In this document: positions 27,403-40,200 of the stretch, one piece after another | Numbering within the stretch: the stretch's first letter is position 1 | How the letters are laid out: each line of letters starts with the position of its first letter | NCBI RefSeq assembly: GCF_003254395.2 | Contig: NC_037650.1 | Span: 3,655,001-3,719,000, forward strand | Length of the DNA stretch: 64,000 nt | Source of the DNA: Apis mellifera | Taxonomy: Eukaryota > Arthropoda > Insecta > Hymenoptera > Apidae | Reading direction: 5' to 3' | Program-made: the position numbers and the translations under genes | Notes under the pieces: model-generated | Told to the model about the DNA's origin: nothing | Seen by the model: the letters and a program-made list of their open reading frames with translations, nothing else | The model's database searches: none

Positions 27403-29533
27403 GTTCGGTGGAAAACGGAGAAGGATAAAACGGGAATGCCGTGCGGCAGAGGGAAAAAGGGAGGGAACGGGACACCGTGTATCCGGGCGAAAGGGAGAAA
27501 GGGGGCGCGGGGAAGGGGAGGGGAAGGGAAAGAGGAAACGAGAAGGGTGTGTCGGGGACGGGGGAGGGGGAGGGGTTGGTTTCAATTAGGAGGCAGTAAC
27601 TCTCCCAGGCATTGTTCATTTCACTCTAGATTTGTATTCCCCGTTTGTTTGTTCCCTTTGCATTTGCGTTAACCTGAGCAAAAGCGAGCCGCCATGCGTG
27701 TATACACGCAATCAGTCGAGGCGGAAAAGACTACGGGTGGAGAGGAGAAATCGCGTCATCCGTTCCGCTCGGAATCATCATCCCGATTTTTCTCCTCGGC
27801 GACCGAACCGGGCGACCGCCCCTCGTTCGCTCCCTCTCCTCCTCGTTTGTTCGAGAGAAAAAAGAAAAAAGAAGAAAGAAACAAAAAGGGGGAAAAGAAA
27901 CAAGAGAAGAGAAAAATGAGCGCGGAAACCGGTGGCCGAACGAAAGAACGCAACGAATCATTCGATACTCGGACGGTAGAAGAATTCCAAGAGAGAAATC
28001 TAGTTAGAGAGAAACCTTCAACGCTTGCTTCATCCACGCTGTAGTATATAATGAACGCGAGATTTCGCGAATTGCTCGCCACGTGCATATTTCGTTATTC
28101 GCTGTAACGATATATGTGCATACATACGGGGAGAGAGGGAGAGGGGAGACTAATATAGAGACTTATACGTTATTTTACGCGATTACAGTAGGCGGGTTTG
28201 GATATTCACAGCCGCGAGGGCTGCGAGCCTCGTAACGAAAATTCTCGACTAACTTCGTTCGTTACCTTCTCTCCGATCCTGTCCTATTCCAACAAGTTTT
28301 CGTTTATATACCGGCGAAATAAGGCTAAGAATTTCAACCGGCCCGTTACCCGTTCAAATCAAGCGTGCGGGCGCACGCATTCAACACACGGGGACTTCGC
28401 TCGAGGCGCTCGCCGTTCGCTCGCCTTCCCTTTTCCCTCGAAGCGAACGCAACGCTAGGATTCTTACGAGGATTACGATTCTTCTTTGCACCGCATCCTC
28501 GTAACCCGTGCGCGTAAACGCATACATACGTACGCACAAACGTATGCGTGAAACAGAAGTTGCGCGCGAAACAGAATCGTGCGAGCGCAAGAATCGAGGC
28601 ACGATAGAAACGAGAAGTATCGATCCCTCGAGGCGAAACAGTCGGCGTGCAACTGGAATTTGTTATGCGAAACGTCAAACGTATGCATTTTAGTTTGGCT
28701 GGCACGTCGTGACGTAAATCGATCCCGCCAACATTATCACCGATGACGTACGCATTTCTACATATCTGGAAACGAGGTTGCTCGTTCGACGATCCTACCG
28801 ATAAAAACAGTACCAGGTAATCTCGTACCCCGTTAACGAAATTTCCCGGCCCTCCCTCCTCCTTCTTTCCATTCCGATATCCTCGCCTATCCTCCGTACA
28901 TATCCTTTCCCCCTCCCCCTTTCGGCTCCTCGACGAAAATTTCCTCCTTAATTAATACACACGAGGTATCCGCGAGCCGGGATTAATAGACTCGCCGTAA
29001 ACTCAAGAAACAACTCGTTAACCTGGCGGCGGCCGGCCGCTCGCTCGTAAAACGAGAGAACTCGGGGGGGAAAGAGACGGCTGCGAATGGCTAGGCTACG
29101 AAACGAAAGCGAGAGCATTTCTTCCACCATCTCACGGTACGGAGAGAATCAGAATTCTCGAATTCTCGAAACGGCCGAGGAAGTCGAGATTTAGTCCTTG
29201 CTTCCTTCCGTACACTGATTCCGCCTGTCTTTTCTCTCCCCCCTCCCCCCTCCAAATGCCTTCCAAAAACCGGGATCCCGCTCTCCTTTTTTGCGAACGG
29301 AACGGCAAGTTATCAAGGCTAATTTTTCGCCTTTGTCGCATCCCCCCCGGTGGCCACCGAGCCACCGGTTCGTTACCCGTGTTTAGCCACCACTGTTTTT
29401 AATAACCTAATGGCTCTTACGCGGTACATTATGTACCGGTACGATCCCTCCTCCTCGGTACCCTTTTTTCCTTTTTCTTTTTCTCCCCCCTCCTCCTTTT
29501 TCCCCCCGTGCCTTCGCTCTTTTATTTGCGATT

Positions 29534-29564
<31 letters not shown>

Positions 29565-30970
29565 TTTTCCGTCGAAACGACAAAAATATCCGGCCCTTCT
29601 CTCTCTTTCTCCCTTCTTCCTTCTCTACCTTGGCCGTTTCGCTTACTTTGCTCGCGGCATGCGAAACTTTTGTCTCTTGCGAAAAAGAGAGGAGTAAAAA
29701 GGAGGGTGGAAGGAAGGGAGGGAGAGAAAAATCTTTCACGAACCCCCTCGTATTCGAGGTTCGAACCGAGGAACGATCGGCCGAGGAAGAGAAACGACGA
29801 TCGCTTAACTCTTCGTTCCTCGCGGTTTCCACCCCAGCTCCCCCTCCACCCTCCTGTTTTCGCGCGTATAAAGAAGGGAAGGATTTTACTTTCGGTGTAA
29901 TTATCCCCAAGGGAGCCACGAATTTAATCGATTCATTATCCTTCCATCTTCTTTACGAGACTGAATAACCAAATAAATAATTGATTACGAGACGACACGA
30001 GTAGAGATGGATATTGTTAATAATATGCCAGGTTAAAATAGAAAAAGAAAAGATAGAGAAAGAGAGAAAGAGAAAGATTTCGGCATTGAAAACGACAGAT
30101 CCGCGATATCCGCCAGGCTCGCGGTGGTGAAACTCAGTGATGCGAAATGAGGGGGATAGGAGGGGGGAGGAATCATCGCCGGAATTATTCCCATTGAAAA
30201 CCTTCTGGTCCGGATAACTCGTACGCCCCCCTCTCTCCGTGAAATAGCCTCGCCCGTTTCAAATTACTTGCCCTATTTTCCTTTGTCTTGTCTCACGTTT
30301 CGCGCGGCCTTTTCCTCGCGCGTACCCTCTCCGCCCTTTCCGCCTCCCCTATACACAGAGCCTTAATTTAGTAACCAACCAACTCTCGAACGCCACTCGA
30401 CTCTTCCGTCCAACTCCCCGAAATTACCCTTGTAAAATTAACCGCGACCGTTGTTCGATATTAATTCCAACGTCCAAAGGGACCACATCCTCCCCTCCAT
30501 CCTTATCGAATCTCTTCCCTCTTCCTTCTTCTTATCCCTGACCCTCGACATCGAATCCAAGACACGATACAAGAGGATATCGAAGGCCTTCTTCCCAAAA
30601 AAGAAAAAGAAAAAAACTTGCAACTTCGGTGTTGATTACGATTCAGCCGAGGAACCGGTGATATTTTACCCCTATATTCCTTCTCGAGAAAGGTTTTACG
30701 ATCGGACGTTTTTAATTTCCCCCGTTGAGGTGGGGGGGAGGGGAGGCGTGCGGATGCAAATTGTGACAGGAAAGTTATTATGCGCACCGTGAAATTAACG
30801 ATTTTCCCGGGATCGGAACGGAGGGGGAGGAGGGGCTCCTTAATAGAGCCGTTTATGCACTCTCCTTTTATGTACGTGCACGAGTTCGTTAAGGGAAATG
30901 GGAGAAAAGGAGGGGAAAGGGGTTCGAACACGCGGAAAATGTTGAATCACGCCACGTTTTGTTCGCTTTC

Positions 30971-30980
30971 AGATAGAGCT
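30971..30980 (+). other. 3' splice site and short 5' leader of Gene A
   Basis: A TTTCAG acceptor at 30967-30972 lies eight bases before the ATG at 30981. It follows a pyrimidine-containing stretch (GTTCGCTTTCAG). This implies a spliced upstream untranslated exon. Reading upstream in frame stays open to 30780, but that peptide is low complexity and lacks a signal peptide, so the ATG at 30981 is preferred. Confidence 0.6.
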
Positions 30981-31211
30981 ATGAAGACGGTCGTGTCCGT
31001 GGCGTATCCACCGCTGGATGGTCGTCGACGAGCGTCGATGCTGATTTGCTTCGCGTTCATCATCGCGTTACCGATCCTGGCCTCGGCCCACGATCAGAAG
31101 AATGGGCACGGCAGTGCGTACGCGAGCAAATCGGACGACAAGATGGAATTCTCGAAGAACTCCAAGGATTCGAAAATTTCCTTGCTCGACGACGAGAACG
31201 ACGATTCCGGG
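30981..31211 (+). CDS. Gene A exon 1 (signal peptide)
   Basis: Codes residues 1-77 and ends in phase 0 at GG/GTAAGC. The basic segment GRRRAS precedes the hydrophobic core, and cleavage after ALPILASA is plausible. A second ATG at residue 20 would give a more usual short signal peptide, so either start is possible. The mature start is His/Lys/Ser/Asp-rich. Confidence 0.8.
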
Positions 31212-34200
31212 GTAAGCAAAGATCATCATTCTTCGTCATGTTTAATTGTTCCAAATTGTCAATAACTGTTCCAAGTTTCGCTCTCTCCTTTTTTTCGCGG
31301 TTTTATAAACATGGAACGGAGCGAGATTTTGAATTATCAAGAATTGGAAAAAATATTTGTTCGATTCTCGATATCCACAAAAATTTTCTCGATCAACATG
31401 ATTCTCGATTAACTGACCGATCGACGAACAAATATCTTCAACGACATAAATTCTTATCACGATGGGGAAGGAGAGATTCTTAAAGAAACGCGAATAAAGA
31501 GGCGGGAAGGATAGAAGCTTCTCTGGCGGGAGAAGACGGTGCAAGAGAAGGCGGCGGTTGACGTGGCAAACTACGACAGACGTTTCCTCTCGGACGCGTT
31601 TTAATATCTCAAGCATTAATTTCTTTTTTGCGGAAAACATACTCGGCCGTCTCGCTTCGTCTCGCCGCGCCTTTCCTCTCTCTCTCTCTCTCTCTTCCTC
31701 TCCCTCCTGGCCGATTCGTCCTTACGCCGGATGACAAAATGACAAAGGGGTGGTCGCCCCGGGCCACCGATATTACCGTTTCCGTTTCGGAACTATGCGA
31801 ACTGTCTACAGTTCCCTTCCAGCCTGCGCGTATCCCGAAAACGTCTCGTGATTGATTATGCTCGCCGTACTTTTGGCTCCTACCAAAAACGCGATTGATG
31901 AGGAGAGAGGCCTTCGAGAGGGACGATATACCTCGTTAAACGCTCTCTTTTCTCGATCGATCGATCTTTCTCTTTCGAGGAAAAATATAATCGGAGGAAT
32001 CTATTCACTGGAGTGGACGCGAAACGTTGATACGATTTGGGAACGATAACGAACTGGGTAACGATAACTGGGATGGGAATTTGCATAACGTTCAACAAGT
32101 GACGACGACGATGACGGGGAAATATCTTGTTCCGTTTAAAGGTCTCGAGAGCAGAGAACGAGAGCAGCAACGAGGATAACGGGAGGGAGGGGGAGGGAGA
32201 TTGCCAGGAACGAGGCAACCGAATTGCAACCTCGAAAAAATCTGTGTTACGCGTTTCGCGCGGCGAACAATCCTCGACGAGGAAAGAAAAAGCGAGAGAA
32301 AAAGAGAGGGAGGGAGAGAGAAAGAGAGAGAGGCGAGAGAGCAAAAGTATATTAAAAAACGGGGCTTAATTAAGGTCCAGGGAAAACAGAGACAGGAGAG
32401 AGAGAGAGAGGGAGGGCGAGGGACGAGCGTCGGTCATAGACGAGAAGAGAAAAAGGGAGGGAAAAGGGAGAAGGAGGTTGAGGACAGCCGCAGATGCGGA
32501 GGAGATAGCAACCCCCTGCGGGGTTTACTGGAACGAAGATAGCGAGTGTTTATTTAGTTAAATGCCGCGCGTAATTGGGTGTAAGACTTTTTCCTTCTTT
32601 TCTTCTCTCTTCCCCTTTTTCTCTTTCTTTTTTTTTTTTCGTTCGGAGGCGCACGAATATATGGAATAGGAAAAAGGGCCGAAGCCTGCTCCTCTAGGCG
32701 CAAGGGTGGCGGACGCAAACCCTTCCCTCCCTCTCCTGCCGTTTCCACGGCCGAGCTCTCCACCCCTTTTTCCGCGTGCTGGCAGCCACCTGATGGCTGG
32801 CTGGGTGGCTGGCTGGCTGGCTGGCTGGCACAAGGACCCGCCGGGAATGAGATGCAGATTGCCAGAGGCCACTTCACCCGCTAGAGGGAGTGAATTTTTA
32901 ATAACACCGTGCCCGTATCCGCGGCCCCGCGCGATTCTCCACGTAGAGAATCCCATTGTCTTGGTCGCGTCTCGTACGCGGTGGAAAAAGAACGGGGGAG
33001 GGACGAGAGAGAGAGAGAGAGAGAGAGAGGGAGAAGAGAGGCCCCGGCACTCGCACTTGCTATTATTTTATATATATATATATATATATATGTAAGAGAG
33101 GAGAGAGAATTGTCGACCAACACCGACGACCAGTTACAAGCGCGAATTCACGATTCACGCGATTTCGATTTCGTTGCGTTTATTGATCGATTAATGCTTT
33201 CATGATGAACAGGGTGAGAAGGATCACAAAATGTCCGCGAAGGACATGGAGGAGAACAGTCCGGCGCTGGCCAAGTTCCTGGACGACGTTCTCAAGGCGC
33301 AGGACGATTTAAAGTGGATAGATCAAACCGTGCGTAACGTTAATCGCGAGAAGAATTTGGAGAAGTGAGTTAATTGGTAAAAAAAGAAATAAATAAATAA
33401 AAAAAAAAAAAATAATAAAAAAAATAAAAAAAAGAAAAAAAAGAAAAAAAAATATAATCGTATTTCGTTGTAACGTTATACGGATTATTTATATGCGGAA
33501 TTGAAAATTTCCGTCCGATTTCGAAGAAGTCGTCACGGTAATAAGTATCGCGAGAAGAGAAATTCTGACCAGAATTACGAAAGTACGTGGAAGGGAAAGG
33601 ATAAGAACGCGTACAAGAGCGTCGAACCTTCCCGAAATATGTATTTCGGCAACGATGTGGTGTTCAAGAGGAACGTCAACTTCGACGATTTCGATACATT
33701 TCAAAATGGGTAACCATTTTTGAGAAACCTTTCTTTTTTTTCTCTTTGCCGCCCCTACGATGCCCCCGAATACACCAATGTATCCCCGATCCCTGATTTT
33801 TTTTTCCTTTTTCTTCCTAACCCGTTAACATATTTCTCCTCTTTGGCAGATTGAACAAGAAAGATATTCATCCCTCTTCCGACTACGACAAAGACACGGC
33901 GGGCGAACAAGTTCCGAAAGATTGGACGAAATCGAAGGATCTTTGTTCTCTCAACGATTGGTTGAACTTCAACAAGAATCTCGGAGGGAAACGGGAGAAA
34001 TCGGGGAATCAAATGATCCACGAATGCGAAACTATTCAAAAAAATAGATTCAGTACGATTTAATAATTTCCCGTAACAACCGTTTTCTTTCTCTCTCTCT
34101 CTTTTTTCTTAGAAACTTTTTTTCTCTAACATCTCGATCGAGAAACGCGCTGATGGAAGGAAACGATATATTGAATAGATGCCTTGAGCCCCGACAAGAC

Positions 34201-37200
34201 GAAAGGGGATACCAAGTTTAACGTGAGAAATCAACGAGACGAAGCGCGGAAGAAAGAGGCGCCGTCGCTCGAATCGTTGAAAGAGACTATATTAGAATTG
34301 AAGAAAAATCTCAAGGAGGCGGACAAAAAGCAACACGACAATTTAAAAAATGAGGAGGATATCGAGGAGAACGAGAACGACAAGTTGGAGCACAAAGATC
34401 GGACGACTCGCGCAAAGAACAAGCATCGGAAGACCGAGAATGACGATGACGGTGAGGAAAAAAAGAGAGACAGAGAGAGAAGAAATTTCTTTCTTCTTTC
34501 TTCTTAAACTCTCCTCTTAAAAGAAAAAAAAAACGTTTCCAAATTTTTTCCAATCACAAATCCGTTCGTTTTTCCAGTCAATTGGTGGGAGAGTTCGAAC
34601 GGAATGGAAAAGTTCGACTTGAAAAAGCGGGAACAGCAGGACTCGCAACAGGAGGAGAACGCGAATGAGAAGAACTCCCGCGTCAAAGTGTGGAGGACGA
34701 AGAGGACCGAGGTCAATAACAACAACAACGAGGAAGAGGACGGTAACGCGAAACTGTTTCACAGATCGGGGTTTGGGGACCCGTACCTTGAGGAGAAGGA
34801 GAGGGAAAATCTGGCCAAAGAGATCCACGACCGAAAGAGGCGTAGCAAGGGGACGCCTGGCTCGGACGAGAAGTGTTACGTGAACGAGGCGCAGAACGAG
34901 AAGGGCGCCAAGGCGTTGAACGAAGAGAAGAGTCCGTCGAGGGTGTCGACGAAGGCGGGCAACGTCGAAGAGGAGGCGAGCGCGTTGGAGAGGATCGGGG
35001 CCAACGAGTTGCGGGCGGACGACGCTTTCGGGATGGAGAGCAAATTGACGAGCGACGCGGGGGAGAAGGGGGCCGCGGATGCCAAGGCGGGGGCGAGGGA
35101 GGCGCGAAAGGACGAGGGGAAGAGCGCGGTCGGAAAGGTGGTTGGCAATTACCAGCAACAATCGGCCGTTACGCAGGGGAAATCGGTCGGCGCGGAGGGC
35201 AAGTTGACGAAGGAAGGAAAAGTGAATCTCGGGGAGGGGGGCTCGTCGCAAGTCGCGGAATCTGTGGCGAACGGGTTGCCAGTCGTTGGCGCCGGTGTTG
35301 CGTCCGCTGCCGCCGTTTCTTCCTCTTCCTCCTCCTCCTCCTCTTCTTCCTCTTCTCCCTCTTCCTCGTTGATGAGCGAGAGCCCGATCTCTTCCCCGAG
35401 CGAGGGCAAGGAAAAGAAGGAAATGGCCCGCGGGGCGAAGGAGCAAGAAAAAGCGGCGGCAACCGAGCAGGGGAAAAGGTCGGCGACGGGGGACGGGTCG
35501 GGGAACGTGAACCTGCACCTCGAGTCGGAGAACAAAAATTTGATCCAGTACAGCAACGAGAACATGAAGGAGGGCAAGCGGCAGGCGCCGTTCATGCTGG
35601 ACATGTTCAACGTGAAGAAGACGTTGCTCGAGAAGGAGGATAAACCGGGCAAATCCATTTCCACGATATTCGACATGAAGCTGGCCAAGGCGGAGGTGGA
35701 CACGGCCGCCGTGAAGGAATGCGCGAAAAGGGGGGGGAACGAGAAAGAGGTGGAGATCCCGATTACCAACGGGGTGCTCGAATTCGAGGGGAATAAAGTT
35801 AAGGAAGCGCCGCCGTACGGCGAAGACACGGCGGGCCTCGCGCTACCCTCCAACATCATGGAGAGGAACATCGTGGATGAGAAACGGGGCAAGAACTCGG
35901 CGGAGGAGTTGGACAAAAGGCAATCGGGACAAAGCGCGATCGACGAGCGAGACGGGATTCGCAATTGGTTGGAGGATCGAGTGGACGCGGACCCGAATAA
36001 TCGAGGTATGGCGGAGAAACGCGAGAGCGGGAACGGAGCCGGGAAGGGGGCCGGGAAATTTAAGAACGAGGAGGAGTGTTCGTCGGGCGAGAACGCGGAT
36101 AATAATTTCGCGGACGATAAAAGCCGCGGGGACGTGGCCGGGAAGGAGTTGAATTCGGTGGCGGGCAAGAGCCAGGAATCGCAAGCAGTGGCGAGCGGCG
36201 AGAAAGGGAAGGCGGGCAACAACGGCGAGGTCGACGGCGAGAGGAAACGGAAGAAGAAATATCAGGGGGGGGCGTTCGTTGCCGTCGGGAATCAGTTGAA
36301 CGATCAAATGACGAGCGACAGATACGGGCAGAGGAAAATCCTTCAATACATGGAATATTCCAACGACGAAGTGGAGGAGGCTGATATGAATTACAACGAC
36401 AAGGAGGAGGAGGAGAATCAGCGACAATCGGTCAATGCAGGTAAGAGTGGAGGGGAAAGAGAGGGAGAAGGGAAGGGAGAGAGGGAGAGAGAGAGAGTGC
36501 GGAGCAAAGAGGTTTTTTCCTTTCTTTTCTCTTTCTTCTTTTCCAGAGAAAAACGATATATCAGCGCGTAGGAAAGAAAGAGCGGTCAGCGATAAAAAGA
36601 AAGCGAAAGTAAATGTGATGATAAAAAGCAAGATGAGCAAAAGAAAGAAAACGGAAAAGAGTAGGAAAAGGCGTAATCCGAACGTAATCGAGTATTACGA
36701 ATACGATAACGATATGGATCAAGAGAACGACGAATTGTCACCGTCCAACGAACAAGAACGAGTGAAAAATAATTATCAAGACAAAAACCCTATAGAATTT
36801 GATGCGGGACTTGGTAATGATGCGTGCACTTCTCCATCCTCGAAAACCTAACGTGAAAAACTGCTAAAAATCATAGCGTAGTAAAGTTCCGTCAAATTTT
36901 GTATCGCAACCTGTTTCAAGTTCATCTCCCTCCCGTTCGATGCCTCCAGGTTAGGTGAAACTCGTACGAGAAAACTCACATCTGTTTTCAATCGTAGTGG
37001 AATACGAGGAAGAGAAAGAGTGTGTACCACCCAAAACGGACAAGAAGGTGGACTTGCACGAAATAGAAATGGAAAAAAAGGAACGGGAGCAGGAAAGGAA
37101 GAAGAAACCTACGGAGCAATTCCTGAGTCCAAGTGGAAAAAATATAACTAAGAAGAATAGCGCATCGATATTGTCCACCAAAGTTAAATTTGCGGATGAG

Positions 37201-40200
37201 GAGGGATCGTCCAACAGCGGGCAACAAGCGGGATCAAGGTGAAGGCAACGTGAACACCATTAGTCGCGAGAGGTCAGTGGTAAAAAAATTCACGAGCGAA
37301 ATGAAAAAAAAACAAAAAAAAAAAAAACAAAAAAAAATAAAAAACAAAAAAATCTAATCAAACGGATGACACTGACCTACGTGATCGTTGTATTAGTGGT
37401 TACACACGTACACGTTCGAGAAACGTTCCAGAACACCGAATGATCCTAGTTTATTAACAGGTTAAAAGAGCCGGTCGAGGAGAACGAGGAAACGTTTCTA
37501 GATAACGAAGTGAACGAGATGGTATTAGACCCTGCCAAATATATTCTCAAGATGGATAAGAACCTAGATGTCGGGATAATAGACGATATATTCGAGGATA
37601 TCCAATCTATGGACGAAAAGTAACCACATTTCTCTCTCTCTCTCTCCGCTCTAACGTTCGTTTTCTTCTAAACTCGTTAAACTCGTGAAAATCATCTAAA
37701 TGATCCCTATATAATCTGTCCTTTGAGCAGAAAAGAAAAGATTCCTAACAGCATGGAACCATTGTACGAAGAGTTGAAAAAGATATACGATTGGAACGAG
37801 GAGGAGAGCAAGAGCAAGCCTCGAATCAAGGGAGATCAGAGAATGTTCTACGGGACCAACGATAAACTAGATCCGAACGTGATCGAACAGAAAGATCAAT
37901 TGGAATCGCCGGAAATCCACGCCGATTCATCTGGAACGTATGGTAATAACAATGATAATGATAATAGTAATGATAATAATAATAATAAAAAAAAGAAAAA
38001 CCCGCTTGAATGAATCATTTCCGTTTCGACCATCGTCAATTTTACCGTACAGCTTCTAGCCCCAATCTATTCCTCCCTATTTCCCTACTCGTTTACGATG
38101 GATCGGAACAATCTAAAATTGGTGAGAATAATTCACCGGTCGTATCATCTGGCGAGCCCATTGCGAGGAACAACGTTTCCCAAAGTAATTATTTAGCTCT
38201 TAAAAGCACGGACGATATGTTTAAAGGTGGGCCGGAGCAAAGCCTTAACAGCACCGACGAAAAATTACAAGGACTTGGTGTTATCGGTAAAGTTGTTGAG
38301 TGGAAAACGCAAAAGGTAAAAGAAAAAAGAAAAAAAGAAAAAAAAAAAAACGAGTAAAATCTCCAAAAACCGTACACACATTTCCGATAAATTATCGCAT
38401 TTGTATATATGTGTGTACATGCATATATATATATATATACATATACATATACATACATATATAATATTCTTCCTCCCTAATATCTTTCCCTCCCCTCTCA
38501 CCCACTCCACTTTTAATTTTTCTTTCTCCCCTCTACAAACGTCGTCTATAATCGCGCACAGGTGAGCGGAGACAACGCGGAGAAAGGTGTCGCGAGTCGA
38601 TCGTTGACAAGGGATCAGAGGCGGCGTTACGTAGATACAGATACAGATCAATCCCCTCGTTACGAATACGAGAAATATGCGAGGTTACGTTCCCCTCGTA
38701 ATCACGATAGGGAGAGACGTGTAAAAGATATTATAGATCGCGAGAAACAGATGATAATTAGCTCGAGGGATTTGCACGAGTCGTTCGTCGAGCCTCTCGA
38801 ATTGGTCGACGATTCCGACAAGGATATAAGGGTGAGGCTCGGGAGAAGTTTGAAAAGCGTGGAAATTTCGGGGAAATCTCGCGAAATTTCACGCGGAGAC
38901 GGATCCGGTCCCGCGGAGTGGTCGGTGGTCAATGGTTCCAACGGCGCGAGGATCTCGGCCGCGATCGAGAAACCCGCGGACGCGGGATTATTCGCGCCAT
39001 CGCGCTCGGACCGAGGCGTGGAGGGAACGTTCGATCGCAAGGACGAAGGTAGGGTGAAGAGGCAAATCTCCCTTCCTTACGAGGCGTATTACGACGAAGT
39101 GAATCAACGAGCGAATCCCGATGATTCGTCCGAGATGATGTACTACAACAATCGGTATTTGAAAAACGAGGAGAACCACAATTTCCAACCGATTTTGAAC
39201 CCGTACGAGAATATAGGCGGCAACAAGCTCGCCGGCATCAAGGGCCTCGAGTTGACCAAGGAGGAAGCGGACGATTACAACAACCGAATGTCTAGGAACA
39301 AGGATCCCGCGAAACAGAAAAAGAAACACGCCAAGAAGAAGCACAACAACAACAACAACAAGAATAACAACAAGTTGAAGAAGAAGAGGAAGAAAATTCG
39401 CAAGAGCAAGCCTAGCAAGAAGACGCGTAGGAAGCGGAGGCATCACAAAAAGCAGCCCAAGATAAAAGATCGCGACAAGAAGAGGAAAAAGAGCATGAAG
39501 AATCGTCACAACGTTAAGAAACTTAAGATTGATCAGAGCGAGGACGATAAATTATTTCATGAGCAGAGGAAACGGCATCACGGCAAAGGAAGGAAGAACG
39601 TACGTATTTAAGCGCTCATTTTCTCAACCCGTATGAAATCCGACGAAATGTGATTTTATAATTTAATTAAAAAGAAAGGTTCGACGATAATATTTTAGAC
39701 GATGAACTCGATCAACGATATCCAGAGAAGAAAGATCAACATGTTTTTGGTAGCCGATAATATGGAAGATGAATCGCAGATGGATTTGGCTGTTCATGGT
39801 GAACTGGCAGGAAAGATCGTGCAACAAATTTTCGAACAGGTATTTCTCCCTTTCTTTTTTCCTTTCCTTTCCTTTCCTTGGATAATTCTATCCCAATACG
39901 CGATTCCTTATATTTCCAAAATCGTCAGGTGCAAAAAAATAAAGATCTGAAGGTGTCGTTGGGCCCAGGTCTTTACTACAAGCACAAGGTTAGAGATACC
40001 GTGGCAGCTGAGAAATGTCATCAAAGTTTTAGCAACGATAAAGTGCGTTTTCCAATTTCCAAAATTTATTTAACGAATCCGAATCGCTTGCATATATGCT
40101 TCCTAACGTTTCGCTTCTTTCCCTCCAAGGAGATGGACGAGATAATGAACAAGATCGTGTCGCTTCTGAATCAACTGATATTCGAGGAGGTGCAGAAAAA

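Larger units (their letters stand above)
25001..30972. other. Non-coding DNA upstream of Gene A
   Basis: No supported coding exon. It contains a large hairpin of purine/pyrimidine character (25986-26058), a GGCGGT-rich run (27363-27402), poly-T tracts (29532-29568) and two TGACGTA words at 28710 and 28744. It ends in a 3' splice site at 30971-30972 that precedes the first coding exon of Gene A. It is therefore partly intron of Gene A, and an untranslated first exon must lie somewhere upstream, inside or outside the window. Confidence 0.55.
31212..33212 (+). other. Gene A intron 1 (2 kb)
   Basis: The longest intron of the gene, from GTAAGC to an AACAG acceptor. It holds TC (31677-31695) and GA (about 32296-32420 and 33008-33029) tracts, a CTGG tetranucleotide run (32793-32829) and a TA run (33069-33092). 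No additional exon is evident. Confidence 0.75.

Noticed and set aside
34517..36222. Long minus-strand open frames over Gene A exon 6 (333 and 357 codons)
   Set aside because: They are antisense shadows of a purine-rich coding exon. Their composition mirrors the + strand codons and they have no start or splice logic of their own.
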